Source of the DNA: Vibrio sp. MedPE-SWchi
GTDB lineage: Bacteria > Pseudomonadota > Gammaproteobacteria > Enterobacterales > Vibrionaceae
Reading direction: 5' to 3'
Assembly (NCBI GenBank): GCA_001874155.1
Contig: MPDB01000001.1
Span: forward strand, 558,001-622,000
DNA length: 64,000 nucleotides
Shown here: piece by piece, positions 29,494 through 39,743 of the stretch
Layout: each line of letters begins with the position of its first letter
Numbering within the stretch: position 1 is the stretch's first letter
Notes under the pieces: model-generated
What the model was told of the DNA's origin: nothing
The model's database searches: none
The model's input: only the letters and a program-made list of their open reading frames with translations
Position numbers and translations under genes: made by a program

Positions 29494-30183
29494 CTAAACC
29501 GCGAGCAAACCTGATGAGAAGGTTGCTGAGCTCAGGAGCAATAACAAACTGACAACGAGTGGGACTTTATTGATCGCTTTCGACGTAATTAGGTGCCAGC
29601 AAGAGGACGCAACGCCCATTATTAAAAGCGCGAAAACGACGACTAGAGGCGTTAACATCAGCTCAAGCTGAGCGTCATCAACCCCGACCAGAGCAATCAA
29701 CACACTGATGACAAATGCCATAGAAGCTACAACTCCTGTGACCGGCAATACTTTATGGAAGGCTTGCAAACGTGTACGCGCAACCGTGAGAAGTAGATGT
29801 GAAAAACTGGCGCCCAATAAAAACACCAATACAAAATAAGCCAGAGACTGCGCAATCGTCGCTTGCATGCTAATTTGAATGCCGACAAAAGACAGCGCCA
29901 AACCATTGGCGAGATACAGTAGCCAAACCGGACCTGAATCGCGGGTTTTGCCTGTTTTGACTTGAGAGTAAAAATAGAAAATCGCAAAAACCACCAAGAA
30001 TGCTTCAATCTTTAAAGAAGCAACGGCTAACCACAAAACACCAATGACGGGAAACGTCTTGTGTATTCGACCTCGTTGGCCTGGGCAAATATCACCTTTC
30101 AGTAAAATAATCGTTAGCACAAGCTGCGCGCCCAAAAGCATCGCAGGAAAAAGAGACAGTAGATATTGAACCATAGTATTCAC
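29494..30183 (-). CDS. Polytopic membrane protein, unknown
   Basis: 229 residues with about seven hydrophobic segments (roughly 7-28, 44-72, 85-105, 108-132, 145-165, 175-195, 205-227). Loops are short and basic on one side (RGRIHK, KTGKTRDSG). No family motif recognised. Possibly in the same transcript as the DUF4250 gene, 76 bases downstream. Function not assigned. Confidence 0.72.
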   Translation of the reverse strand: MNTMVQYLLSLFPAMLLGAQLVLTIILLKGDICPGQRGRIHKTFPVIGVLWLAVASLKIEAFLVVFAIFYFYSQVKTGKTRDSGPVWLLYLANGLALSFVGIQISMQATIAQSLAYFVLVFLLGASFSHLLLTVARTRLQAFHKVLPVTGVVASMAFVISVLIALVGVDDAQLELMLTPLVVVFALLIMGVASSCWHLITSKAINKVPLVVSLLLLLSSATFSSGLLAV

Positions 30184-30351
30184 TATATAGATGGAATGAC
30201 ACGCAATGGAAAAGGATGATAGCAGACCCTAACTATTTCGATAAATGTAAATTGCCACACTCGCAACATTCATATCCATCCGAATGATTAACCACCTCTT
30301 TAGAGTGCTGAACTGAAGCAATTAGAGTATCCGTTCAGATAGAGTAACGGA

Positions 30352-32820
30352 TTAGGACTTGGCAAAAAACATCAGTAAGTCTTGCTGCGTGACAATACCA
30401 AGATAGCTATTCGATTCTCCGACTACCACCCAAGGTGGATTAGAACCTTGATTAAGTAAGTGAGTAATGTCAGACACCTTCGTCTCATAGGGCACGCTCA
30501 TGACGTCGGTACGCATAATCTGGTTCAGCGGCTTTTTCCAAATCGCGAGATCTTGGGTCGTTTCAATTTTAGTGCCTAACGTAGGGGAGAGGTAATAGTT
30601 GAGGTTGGCTCTATCGATCACTCCGATGCACCGATTGCCATCCAAAACTGGCAGCACTTCCAAGTTCAATTGAGGTGAATCCAGGTACTCTTTCGCTTGT
30701 TTAATCGTATCTAACGGAGCCATGGTCGGTATGTGCAGCTGGGAGATACTCAATATCCCAACGCTTCTAGCACTGGATTTTCGGGTTAAAAAGTCCTCAA
30801 GCTGTTCTTGATAACTCCACGCCTGTTCAAGCTCATGAAGCGGTCTAGGTTTAGAGAAAAAGTAGCCTTGAATGTAGTCAATACCAATGCCGCACAGCAC
30901 TTCCAACTCTTGTCTTGTCTCTACCCCCTCAGCGACCACTTTAACGTTTAGAGTGTGAGATAAAGCCGTTATCATTTTGACGATGTGGTACTTATGGGAG
31001 TCCACTTTGATCCCAGTAACGAATTCTCGATCGATTTTTAACAAGTCAAAATTACAATCACTCAAATAGGTAAAGGACGAATAACCCGTACCAAAATCAT
31101 CAATGGCGACACTCACACCATGCTGACGAATGTTTTTGATCAAAGAAGACTGGCTGGATTCGCTATCAAAGTAAGCGCTCTCAGTTAATTCAATGGTCAC
31201 AAGATGCGGCGTTTTCGCGTAGTCTTCTATCATCTCTTCAGCACTTTTCAGTACGGTTTCCGCACCAAGTTCCGTGTTAAGAGAGCGATTGATGGTTAAG
31301 CCAATATCAGGGCCAAATTGTTGCTGAATAGTCACAAGATCACGCAGTGCTCGTTTGCCTACACACCAATCCAAGTCGGCCACCAGACCCAAATCCTCAG
31401 CAATCGCGACCATCTCTTGAGTATTCTCCAGCTTACCCTTATCGTCACGAAACCGGCACAGCGCCTCAAACTTAATGATGTCCCAATTGTGGGTATCAAC
31501 AATCGGCTGATAAAACACTTCAATACTTTGCTCTTTGATTGCCTTTACTAAGAGATCTTCAAGCTCTTTTCGTCTGATCACCTCTCGATGAATCGCACCA
31601 TGGTAAAAAGTAATCATGCCTTTGGCTTGTGAGCTTCTCTCTAGCATGGCTTGTACCGCATGCGACACCAGCGATTTCGGGTTGCTGGTATCGTGCCCTA
31701 GAATTGACACCCCCACCTTACCTCGAATGATCGCTTGATGCGCTTCATCCCCAGCGTTCAGATTGAGTGAGCTAAAAAAACGACGAATGGTCTGATGGAT
31801 GACCCTAACTTGGCTCGGGCCGGATACTTTTTCACACTCTAGCGCAGCCACAAAGTGATTATTGCCAATATAGCCCACCTGAAAACTCAATCGATTCAAC
31901 GCCAACTCTTCAGACAAATGAGACTTCATTTCAAATTCGTTTTTTTCATCAAACAAAGGCACAAACGCCAATGCCATAATGATTTTTTCGTCACTGTGAT
32001 CCATCCAATGATTAGAGACACGTTTGATGAATTGAGATTCAGTCGGTAACTGTGTTAACAACTCAACGCCACCATGCTCGATATCAGCAACGCGATACAG
32101 ATGTCTCGATAAATCCACATACCACTCTAGGTAGAATGCTCTTTCTCTGATCACGACTCGTTGCACGGTTAGCTCTTGCGGTATGGTCTTTCCTTCCAAG
32201 GTGTTTATCAGAACCACCCCATTCCAATACCCGTTCTCGGAGACCTCGGACCATAATCGCTGATAAAACGTCTCGCTGTGCTTGTCTGAGTTAATGTTAT
32301 TAATTGATTGACCAACCAAGTGAAGATTGGAATAGCCGGTATGACGTTCAAAGTACTCATTGAGCAGCAACACGCAGCGTTCACTGTCTGTGATAACAAT
32401 GCCATGATGCGGGTTATCTAAAACTTGCTTGAACAAAGAAGCGAATGTTTGACCTGTTGATGGGATAGAGAGAAGCGGATACAGCTTACCGTGGATCGTT
32501 TTTTCGCGACTGGGGAATATATGAAACTCTGCATAGCAAACCTTTCCTTTATCTAATGAAAAGCTACAGGCGTACTTTTGAAAGCAATGTTGGTGATAGC
32601 TTCGCCCAATCGCCTTGAACAGAAGTTCTTGGTCTTCAAAGCTAAGACAGGACAATAGGCCGCTTTTCGTTAGTGGCGGCAAACGCGACGCAAAGACTTT
32701 CTCGCACTCTTCGCGATTTACCTCAAATATCTTGTCATTGATGTGCCATTGCCATTCCACGAAAGGGAGAGAACTTTGAGCAAGCAACGATGGCAAATCA
32801 GCGCGCTGTGGCTGTGCCAA
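30352..32820 (-). CDS. PAS / degenerate GGDEF / EAL / CBS protein
   Basis: 822 residues. N-terminal PAS-like region about 15-120, a PAS domain about 128-240 (HHGIVITDSERCVLLLNEYF), a GGDEF-related domain about 253-415 with no GGDEF signature (YIGNNHFVAALE in its place), an EAL domain about 430-680 and a CBS-pair-like tail about 690-822. EAL residues are intact: E452 in FEALCRF, ELTESAYF, IDDFGTGYSSF, KIDREFV, AEGVET, so c-di-GMP phosphodiesterase activity is likely. No membrane segment. It is a paralogue of the next gene up (32896-35391) with the same domain order and shares VELLTQLPT and PQELT. Confidence 0.9.
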   Translation of the reverse strand: MAQPQRADLPSLLAQSSLPFVEWQWHINDKIFEVNREECEKVFASRLPPLTKSGLLSCLSFEDQELLFKAIGRSYHQHCFQKYACSFSLDKGKVCYAEFHIFPSREKTIHGKLYPLLSIPSTGQTFASLFKQVLDNPHHGIVITDSERCVLLLNEYFERHTGYSNLHLVGQSINNINSDKHSETFYQRLWSEVSENGYWNGVVLINTLEGKTIPQELTVQRVVIRERAFYLEWYVDLSRHLYRVADIEHGGVELLTQLPTESQFIKRVSNHWMDHSDEKIIMALAFVPLFDEKNEFEMKSHLSEELALNRLSFQVGYIGNNHFVAALECEKVSGPSQVRVIHQTIRRFFSSLNLNAGDEAHQAIIRGKVGVSILGHDTSNPKSLVSHAVQAMLERSSQAKGMITFYHGAIHREVIRRKELEDLLVKAIKEQSIEVFYQPIVDTHNWDIIKFEALCRFRDDKGKLENTQEMVAIAEDLGLVADLDWCVGKRALRDLVTIQQQFGPDIGLTINRSLNTELGAETVLKSAEEMIEDYAKTPHLVTIELTESAYFDSESSQSSLIKNIRQHGVSVAIDDFGTGYSSFTYLSDCNFDLLKIDREFVTGIKVDSHKYHIVKMITALSHTLNVKVVAEGVETRQELEVLCGIGIDYIQGYFFSKPRPLHELEQAWSYQEQLEDFLTRKSSARSVGILSISQLHIPTMAPLDTIKQAKEYLDSPQLNLEVLPVLDGNRCIGVIDRANLNYYLSPTLGTKIETTQDLAIWKKPLNQIMRTDVMSVPYETKVSDITHLLNQGSNPPWVVVGESNSYLGIVTQQDLLMFFAKS

Positions 32821-32895
32821 AATAACACCCTACTGTGAACATTAAGTACTATTAACCCTAGAACAAAACTCACCAAGTGACAGTTATATTAGTAA

Positions 32896-35391
32896 CTATA
32901 TTTGCAGTAGGTAATTCATTACGGCTTCAGACTCGACCACGCCTTTATAGTTGCCAAAATCATCGATCAGAACCCAAGGGAAAGGCGTCTTTTCTTCCAA
33001 TAACCGATCCAATTGCGCGAGAGACAAACAATAGTCGAGTTTCGAGAAGGTCGTTCTCATCAACTGATTCGCGGGTCGTCGCCAAATCGCAGATTCTTTG
33101 CTCGTTTCTGAATCCGTTCCCATTTGAGGCGTCATATGTAAATTGACGTCTGCGCGAGCCACTAATCCAACACATTTCTTATTGATTATGACGGGAAGCG
33201 TCAACGCAGGGGCAATGTCTATAAAGTCATTCACCCTTGTTAGCGGCATTTCGGGGTCAAGCATGGGCAAGGAGGGAGAAGCCAGCACGATGAGTGTGTT
33301 CGCCTCCTTTTTTTTCTTGAATTGTTCAAGCTCAATCGCCAGCGTCATACGATAATCCAGGGCATGAGCGATATTCTCAATGCCCAAGGGTTTAGAAAAC
33401 AAGAAACCCTGCATGTAATCAATATCGAGGGATTTGAGAACACTAAGCTCATCAACCGTCTCAACCCCTTCGGCAATGACATTTATCCCTAGAGTGTGAG
33501 ACAAGTTCGTGATCATTTTGACGATGTGGTATTTGTCTGAACCTTTTTGAATATTTTGTACGAAATCTCTATCAATTTTTAACGTGTCAAAGTGTCTGTC
33601 GCGAAGATAACTAAAGGAGGAATAGCCCGTACCAAAATCGTCGATGGCAATACTGACGCCCTTGTCTCGTATCGCTTGCAACGCCTCCACTTGGCATGGA
33701 CTGCTCTCAAAATACGCGCTCTCGGTGAGTTCAATCGTGATGGATTCAAAACTGTCTGCGTAGTTTTCTAGCATCTCTGACGTATCTTGAAGAACTTGCT
33801 CAGTTCCCAACGGCGTGTTTAAAGATCGATTGATTGTCAGCCCTATCCCTTCGCCACAAATAGCGCGAATACTTGGCAAGTCACCAAGAGCAATAACCCC
33901 AACCGCGTTATCTAAGTTGGGAATGAGTTCTAAATCTTCGGCTAGGTTAACCATCTCTTGGGTCGTAAAATCCATACCATCCACGGCAGGAAAACGGCAT
34001 AAAGCTTCAAACTTTGCTATTTGCCATGTTTTTACATTGATAATGGGTTGGTAATGCACACTCAACCTTTGATTGTTAATGGCCTCTTTAGCAATCACCT
34101 CTAGCTTCTTTTTCCTCTCCAATTCTTGGTGAGTTTTACTGTGATAAAAGCTGATATTCGATTGCCCATTCAATTGGCTTTCCATCATGGCTTGCATGGC
34201 ATGCGTAATCGAACGCTTTGGTATGTCCGTGTCATAGCCGATGATTGACACACCGATACGACCATTCACCACACCATGATGGATCTCTTTACCCGCTTCT
34301 GATTTCACCTCTTGAAAAAACTGTCGAATCGATTTCATTAGTGCGCGCTGAGTGCTTATTTTATTTTGACAAACGCTTTCTACACAGACGATAAACACAC
34401 CACTCGATAGATAGCCAACTAAGCTGCAGTGACGACTACGCGTTAAGGTATCTGAAAAGGATTGGCGGTGTTCTAGTAAGTAGATATCTTCAAAACTGGG
34501 TTGAAGGGCAATCACAATTTTTCGACTTTCGACAGTATTAGAGCAGCACAGTTCTTCCAGCAACTCGGTGAACTTCTCTTTTGTTGGCAACTGAGTTAAC
34601 AGCTCAACACCGCCTAAGCCTTTTTCTGCAATTCGATTTAGCTGGTTGGAGAGATCAACCGTAATACCAATATAGTAAACATCACCGCTGCTCATTGTTA
34701 TTTTCTGAATCGTCAGCTCTTGCGGTGTAATACTTCCGGAAGCATGTCGACTCAGGATGTTCCCTGTCCAATGTCCATTCTCGTGTATGTGTGTCCACAT
34801 ATCGCGATAAAATTCTTCAGAATGTTTACCTGCATTGAATATATTGGTTTTCAGGCCCAGTATTTCATTCCTATCAAACCCTTTAAGCTCTTCATAATAC
34901 TTATTGCAGGTTAAGATCCGCGTTTGGCTGTCAGTGACAATGATGCCGTGATGCTCATTCTCAAACAAAGCATGAAACATCTCACCAATATCACGCATAG
35001 AACTAAAACCAATCAAAGGCCGGAACGTACCGCAGATGACATTTTTTTCTTGGCGCTCCATAAACACTTCAAGCTGAAGCACACCGCCTTGTCTTGGCAT
35101 TAAAATACAGGTGACATATTCGCTCTTACCCGTTTTCAGCACTCGAACCAGCGCGTTTTTTATTTCAACCTGCTGGGGAGCCGGCATGTAGAGCAGAATA
35201 TCGTCCATTGAAGAAATACTATTGGGGGCATTTAACATTCTTTCGAGTGAATCTTTATCGAAGTCAAACTCTCGTTGATCTAGATCTAACCTCCATTCAT
35301 ACGCAACGGAAGAATCAAAGTTTTCACTCAATGTTTCAGGCTCTTCTTCAACAGCTATACTTTGACCTTCTATAGTGTGCTTTGAATCCAT
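32896..35391 (-). CDS. PAS / degenerate GGDEF / EAL / CBS protein, tandem paralogue
   Basis: 831 residues. Same architecture as the gene at 30352-32820, offset by 10 residues: PAS about 138-250, decayed GGDEF about 263-425, EAL about 440-690 and CBS-like tail to the end. EAL residues intact: E462 in FEALCRF, ELTESAYF, IDDFGTGYSSF (583-593), KIDRDFV. Predicted soluble c-di-GMP phosphodiesterase with PAS and possibly nucleotide (CBS) inputs. The 75-base gap to its downstream copy and shared orientation point to one operon and a tandem duplication. The N-terminal 120 residues differ most between the copies. Confidence 0.9.
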   Translation of the reverse strand: MDSKHTIEGQSIAVEEEPETLSENFDSSVAYEWRLDLDQREFDFDKDSLERMLNAPNSISSMDDILLYMPAPQQVEIKNALVRVLKTGKSEYVTCILMPRQGGVLQLEVFMERQEKNVICGTFRPLIGFSSMRDIGEMFHALFENEHHGIIVTDSQTRILTCNKYYEELKGFDRNEILGLKTNIFNAGKHSEEFYRDMWTHIHENGHWTGNILSRHASGSITPQELTIQKITMSSGDVYYIGITVDLSNQLNRIAEKGLGGVELLTQLPTKEKFTELLEELCCSNTVESRKIVIALQPSFEDIYLLEHRQSFSDTLTRSRHCSLVGYLSSGVFIVCVESVCQNKISTQRALMKSIRQFFQEVKSEAGKEIHHGVVNGRIGVSIIGYDTDIPKRSITHAMQAMMESQLNGQSNISFYHSKTHQELERKKKLEVIAKEAINNQRLSVHYQPIINVKTWQIAKFEALCRFPAVDGMDFTTQEMVNLAEDLELIPNLDNAVGVIALGDLPSIRAICGEGIGLTINRSLNTPLGTEQVLQDTSEMLENYADSFESITIELTESAYFESSPCQVEALQAIRDKGVSIAIDDFGTGYSSFSYLRDRHFDTLKIDRDFVQNIQKGSDKYHIVKMITNLSHTLGINVIAEGVETVDELSVLKSLDIDYMQGFLFSKPLGIENIAHALDYRMTLAIELEQFKKKKEANTLIVLASPSLPMLDPEMPLTRVNDFIDIAPALTLPVIINKKCVGLVARADVNLHMTPQMGTDSETSKESAIWRRPANQLMRTTFSKLDYCLSLAQLDRLLEEKTPFPWVLIDDFGNYKGVVESEAVMNYLLQI

Positions 35392-35623
35392 AATCAGTAG
35401 TCCCTTTACATCAACGATAAGTACAATGGCCGAATTTAGAGTTAAGTTGACCTCTATATCAGCACTCTATATATGAATATAGTTGAAAACATTAATTTTA
35501 CTGTGGCCTTATCGGCAGTTATTGCAGCGAGTTTTTTAATAATTCCCCTCTCAAATTCAACTATGCTAGATACTCTGGCAACAAGTCGCTATACTTCGCC
35601 CTCGCATTTCTAGAGGTTAAAAT

Positions 35624-37912
35624 ATGCACAGTAAAACCACACCTATCTTTGAACATAAAAAATATTGGGCAGAGTGTTTTGGCACCGCTCCTTTTCTTCC
35701 TACCAGTAGAAAAGAGATGGATAAACTTGGTTGGGATAGCTGTGACATCATCATCGTAACGGGAGATGCATACGTTGATCATCCGAGCTTCGGAATGGCG
35801 ATCATTGGTCGTTTGTTAGAGGCGCAAGGCTTTCGTGTTGGTATCATCGCACAGCCAGAGTGGAGCAATAAAAACGCGTTTATGGAACTCGGTAAACCAA
35901 ATCTATTTTTTGGCATTACCGCCGGCAACATGGACTCAATGATCAACCGCTATACCTCTGATCGCAAACTTCGTCACGACGACGCATACACACCCAATAA
36001 TGAAGGTGGTAAGCGCCCAGATCGTGCAACTTTGGTTTATTCTCAACGTTGTCGTGAAGCCTATAAAGGCATTCCTATCGTACTTGGCGGTATCGAAGCC
36101 AGCCTTCGCCGCGTGGCCCACTATGATTACTGGTCTGACAAAGTCCGTCGTTCAGTACTGTTTGACGCAAAAGCCGACATTCTTCTTTTTGGTAATGCCG
36201 AACGTGCGCTTGTTGAAGTGGCCCATCGCCTGGCTGATGGTGAAGAGATTGCTAACCTCACCAATATTCGAGGTACCGCGGTCAACCTTCCAGCCGCACC
36301 GGAAGGCTTCAAGATCATTGACTCGTCTCGTATTGAAAAGCCAAACAAAGCGTACGTGCCCGTCAACCCATACGAGATTGAAACGCAGTGCGAGACCAAA
36401 AAAGATGAAAAAGAAGAGGTAAAGGCGCAGCCTATTACCGTTCGTCCATCTCGCCATGATGCGAAAACGACCGCAGTTCGTATCCCAGGTTTCGAAAAAC
36501 TCAATAATGACCGAATTCTTTACGCTCACGCGAGCCGAATTTTGCACCTGGAAACGAACCCGTACTCTGGTCGCGCCCTTATTCAGCGCCACGGTGACCG
36601 CGAGCTGTGGGTAAACCAAGCACCTATCCCTCTTGCAACCGAAGAGATGGACTACGTGTTCGGGCTTGCGTATAAGCGCGTTCCTCACCCAATGTATGGC
36701 AAAGCAAAAATCCCCGCTTACGATATGATCAAGACATCTGTTAACATCATGCGTGGTTGTTTCGGTGGTTGCTCATTCTGCTCTATCACAGAGCACGAAG
36801 GTCGTATCATTCAAAACCGTTCGAAAGAATCAATCCTCGATGAGATCGAAGACATCAAAGAGAAAGTACCAGGCTTTACTGGCACCATCTCAGATTTAGG
36901 CGGCCCAACGGCGAATATGTATCGCTTAGGCTGTTCTGATCCTAAGGCGGAAATCAACTGTCGCCGTCCATCTTGTGTGTTTCCAAAAATCTGTGAAAAG
37001 CTGAATACCGACCACCAGCACACCATCGATCTCTACCGAGAAGCACGAAAAGTGCCGGGCGTTAAGAAAATCATGATTGCTTCTGGTGTTCGATACGACC
37101 TGGCGATTGAGTCACCTGAATACGTACGTGAACTGGTTACACATCACGTTGGCGGCTATCTGAAGATCGCGCCAGAGCATACTGAAAAAGGCCCACTGGA
37201 TCTGATGATGAAACCAGGCATGGGCACTTACGATCGCTTCAAAGAGATGTTCGAGAAGTACAGCGCAGAAGCGGGTAAGAAGCAGTATCTCATCCCTTAC
37301 TTCATCTCAGCTCACCCGGGCACGGAAGATGAAGACATGCTTAACCTGGCGATGTGGTTGAAGAAACACAACTACGAATGTGACCAAGTACAGAACTTCT
37401 ACCCGTCGCCTATGTGTAACGCGACGTCGATGTACTATTCAGAGACTAACCCTCTGAAACGCGTGAAGTATAAGAAGCGCGAAGATGTGCCAGTACCGAA
37501 AGGTGATCGCCAACGTCGCCTTCATAAAGCGCTGCTGCGTTACCATGATCCAGACAACTGGAAAATCATTCGTGAAGCCTTGATCAACATGGGCAAAAAG
37601 CACTTAATTGGTGATAAGCCAAACTGCTTGGTGCCTGCTGAAGACTTGGATGCTCGAACGCCAGCACAACGCAGAAAGTCTGGCCGTCATGGCGCAAATC
37701 GTTTTGCGACCAAACACACCAAGAATCAGCCGGGCTTTGGACCTAACCGATCGACGCCTTCGAGTGAAGGAAATGGCAATCAAAAGCGTAATGGTAATTC
37801 AAACGCCCAAGGTTCAGGTAAGCAAGGCAGTACCGGCAAGCCTAATGCAGGTGGAAACGCAAGCCAAGGTAACCGTGGAAATGGCGGAAATAGAAAACCG
37901 AAAAGACGCTAA
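35624..37912 (+). CDS. ygiQ: YgiQ family radical SAM protein
   Basis: 762 residues. N-terminal B12-binding-like region ([22 protein letters not shown] split around residue 40), then the radical SAM domain with the cluster cysteines in [13 protein letters not shown] (about 370-382), and a conserved C-terminal [10 protein letters not shown] segment. Between them an acidic/basic loop ([11 protein letters not shown]) and after residue 690 a Gly/Asn/Lys-rich low-complexity tail. Reaction unknown for the family. Single gene, divergent from the EAL pair, closed by a long hairpin. Confidence 0.92.
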   Translation: MHSKTTPIFEHKKYWAECFGTAPFLPTSRKEMDKLGWDSCDIIIVTGDAYVDHPSFGMAIIGRLLEAQGFRVGIIAQPEWSNKNAFMELGKPNLFFGITAGNMDSMINRYTSDRKLRHDDAYTPNNEGGKRPDRATLVYSQRCREAYKGIPIVLGGIEASLRRVAHYDYWSDKVRRSVLFDAKADILLFGNAERALVEVAHRLADGEEIANLTNIRGTAVNLPAAPEGFKIIDSSRIEKPNKAYVPVNPYEIETQCETKKDEKEEVKAQPITVRPSRHDAKTTAVRIPGFEKLNNDRILYAHASRILHLETNPYSGRALIQRHGDRELWVNQAPIPLATEEMDYVFGLAYKRVPHPMYGKAKIPAYDMIKTSVNIMRGCFGGCSFCSITEHEGRIIQNRSKESILDEIEDIKEKVPGFTGTISDLGGPTANMYRLGCSDPKAEINCRRPSCVFPKICEKLNTDHQHTIDLYREARKVPGVKKIMIASGVRYDLAIESPEYVRELVTHHVGGYLKIAPEHTEKGPLDLMMKPGMGTYDRFKEMFEKYSAEAGKKQYLIPYFISAHPGTEDEDMLNLAMWLKKHNYECDQVQNFYPSPMCNATSMYYSETNPLKRVKYKKREDVPVPKGDRQRRLHKALLRYHDPDNWKIIREALINMGKKHLIGDKPNCLVPAEDLDARTPAQRRKSGRHGANRFATKHTKNQPGFGPNRSTPSSEGNGNQKRNGNSNAQGSGKQGSTGKPNAGGNASQGNRGNGGNRKPKRR

Positions 37913-37933
37913 ACGCATCGACGCCTAAACATT

Positions 37934-37975
37934 AAAACGACGATAAAGCCTTTGAACGGTTTTATCGTCGTTTTC
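37934..37975. terminator. ygiQ terminator, probably bidirectional
   Basis: 14-base stem AAAACGACGATAAA / TTTATCGTCGTTTT with a 13-base loop; T-rich on the right and A-rich on the left, so it can also end the leftward chemosensory operon. Confidence 0.88.
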
Positions 37976-37980
37976 GTTTC

Positions 37981-38006
37981 AATACGCATCAATACGCATC
38001 AATACC
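37981..38006 (+). repeat. Short tandem repeat
   Basis: Two and a half copies of the 10-base unit AATACGCATC, in the gap between the ygiQ terminator and the EAL gene. Too short to suggest a function. Confidence 0.7.
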
Positions 38007-38120
38007 GAATCAAATATCGCTTCGCGAACCATGCTCAAGCGCTCGGTCTCCCCACCTTGTCTACTTTCGCTACCTATCCAGACTGCCACGAGCTACGACA
38101 GCCACTAAGCACGATTGCTA

Positions 38121-39743
38121 CTAAGCGCGATTGCAGTCGGCGACGTAGCCAATGAACTCTTTATCCGTTAAGGGCTTACTAAAGTAATACCCTTGTATGT
38201 ACTGAATATTTTTGGCTTTGGCGTATATCAATTGCTCTAGCGTCTCAACCCCTTCCGCGACCACTGGTTTGTGCAGATTGGCTGCCAAAGAAGCGATGGA
38301 ATTAAACACTGTTTGCAACTTCACATCATCGACCACATGGGTAACAAACGCTCGGTCAATTTTAATCTCATCAAAACTCAAGCGGCACAAATAACTCAAG
38401 CTTGAAAAACCGGTACCAAAGTCATCGATCGATACCTTAAACCCAAACGATTGAAACTTCTCTAGCACTTGATTCACATAGTTGAAGTTATCAATTAACG
38501 CTGACTCGGTAAGCTCTAACTTTATATTCTCTGGCATAAGATCGGCTTGCTTGATCGCCGCAAGAAGCTTATCAACGAAGTCGACATCTAAGATCTCAAC
38601 CACGCTGATATTGAGTGCAAACAACAACTCCGAGGTATCCACCCCTTGAGCGTCCATATCATTGACCAATTCCCTGAGTTTTTTGATATTGAACTTCGTC
38701 AGTAAGCCTATATCCCCTATTTTCTCAGCAATCGGTATGAACTCAACAGGCGAGACCATTTTGCCATGCAGCATCCAACGAATCAGGCATTCGGCGCCTA
38801 TTACTTTATGGCTGTCCGTGTCATGAACGGGTTGAAAGACAACAAAAAACGAATCGTTTAAATCAGGTTGAGAAACCGCGGCCCTAAACTCTGTCTCAAG
38901 GTTATTTTGGTGTTCTATCTGTCTCGCTAAATCCTCTTGGAACTCAGCCAATCGAACTCGCTCAGAGAGTACATCCAATATCGCCATTTCCGCCTTGTTA
39001 AGGCTTTGCTCGTGAGAGTCTCCCGCTTTTTCAAGATAATAGCCTAACGCGACATTGCTGAAAAAATGGCGGCCGTTGAAGTGGAACGGTGCATTAAGCA
39101 CACTGTAAAAACTCTCGACATCAAACTGGACGTCAGGCGGGATGAAAATATTGAAGCTGTCGGTCGAATGCTTGCTGCATATCGCGCTTTCTATTTCTGT
39201 TGAAACACGAGCCAAGATTTCCATAAAGACTAAATTGGCAACCGCAGTCCCCCATATCTCATTGATTCTCTGATAGTTACAAATTCGAACACAACACACT
39301 AATCCATGCTCATACTCGCTAGCAACCTTCGCGAGAAAGGCTTCTCTATACAGAAGCCCGGTGTGAGGATCGAGCATCGATAACTGGCGATTCAACCGTC
39401 GAGTAGTGATCAATTCACCTTGCTCAAGGGCATGCAATACACAGACTTCGCCTTCGAACAGAATGGACAGTTTTATCCACTCGACGTTTTTATCTGGATA
39501 ACTGACACCCACCTCAATATCGCATTCTTGTCTTGCTGTGATGGCTTGGGTGATACGCGCAGGCAATTCAATCGCACCGTATTGGTCATCAACAAACCCT
39601 ATTTCTGCATCAAAAATGTAGTTTCCGACATCGGTACGAAAGAGCTTCTTAGCCTCAGGAGAAAGAGTTTGAACCGTCAAAGAGCTGTCTACAACCATGT
39701 AGGCAATTTTCAGAGCGGAAATCTGCTGAATAAATGAGTTCAT
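38121..39743 (-). CDS. EAL-domain c-di-GMP phosphodiesterase of the chemosensory operon
   Basis: 540 residues. PAS-like N-terminus (about 8-110), a decayed GGDEF-type domain (about 120-275, LDPHTGLLYREAFL but no GGDEF) and an EAL domain (about 285-538). The catalytic set looks complete although EAL itself reads ECL: E318, N378, E410 in LELTES, D440-D441 in IDDFGTGFSS, K461, E497 and Q517. No membrane segment. The start overlaps the cheB stop by 4 bases (ATGA), so it is the last gene of the operon and translationally coupled to cheB. This gives the chemosensory system a likely c-di-GMP output. Confidence 0.9.
   Translation of the reverse strand: MNSFIQQISALKIAYMVVDSSLTVQTLSPEAKKLFRTDVGNYIFDAEIGFVDDQYGAIELPARITQAITARQECDIEVGVSYPDKNVEWIKLSILFEGEVCVLHALEQGELITTRRLNRQLSMLDPHTGLLYREAFLAKVASEYEHGLVCCVRICNYQRINEIWGTAVANLVFMEILARVSTEIESAICSKHSTDSFNIFIPPDVQFDVESFYSVLNAPFHFNGRHFFSNVALGYYLEKAGDSHEQSLNKAEMAILDVLSERVRLAEFQEDLARQIEHQNNLETEFRAAVSQPDLNDSFFVVFQPVHDTDSHKVIGAECLIRWMLHGKMVSPVEFIPIAEKIGDIGLLTKFNIKKLRELVNDMDAQGVDTSELLFALNISVVEILDVDFVDKLLAAIKQADLMPENIKLELTESALIDNFNYVNQVLEKFQSFGFKVSIDDFGTGFSSLSYLCRLSFDEIKIDRAFVTHVVDDVKLQTVFNSIASLAANLHKPVVAEGVETLEQLIYAKAKNIQYIQGYYFSKPLTDKEFIGYVADCNRA

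Noticed and set aside
36152..36688. 178-codon open frame on the minus strand inside ygiQ
   Set aside because: Antisense shadow of a well-supported conserved gene; Arg/Phe-rich composition with no ribosome site or family match.
37981..38006. Tandem repeat as a possible CRISPR or attachment site
   Set aside because: Only two full 10-base units with no spacers, no integrase and no flanking tRNA.
37952..38155. 67-codon rightward frame between ygiQ and the EAL gene
   Set aside because: Starts inside the ygiQ terminator and consists partly of the tandem repeat; no ribosome site.
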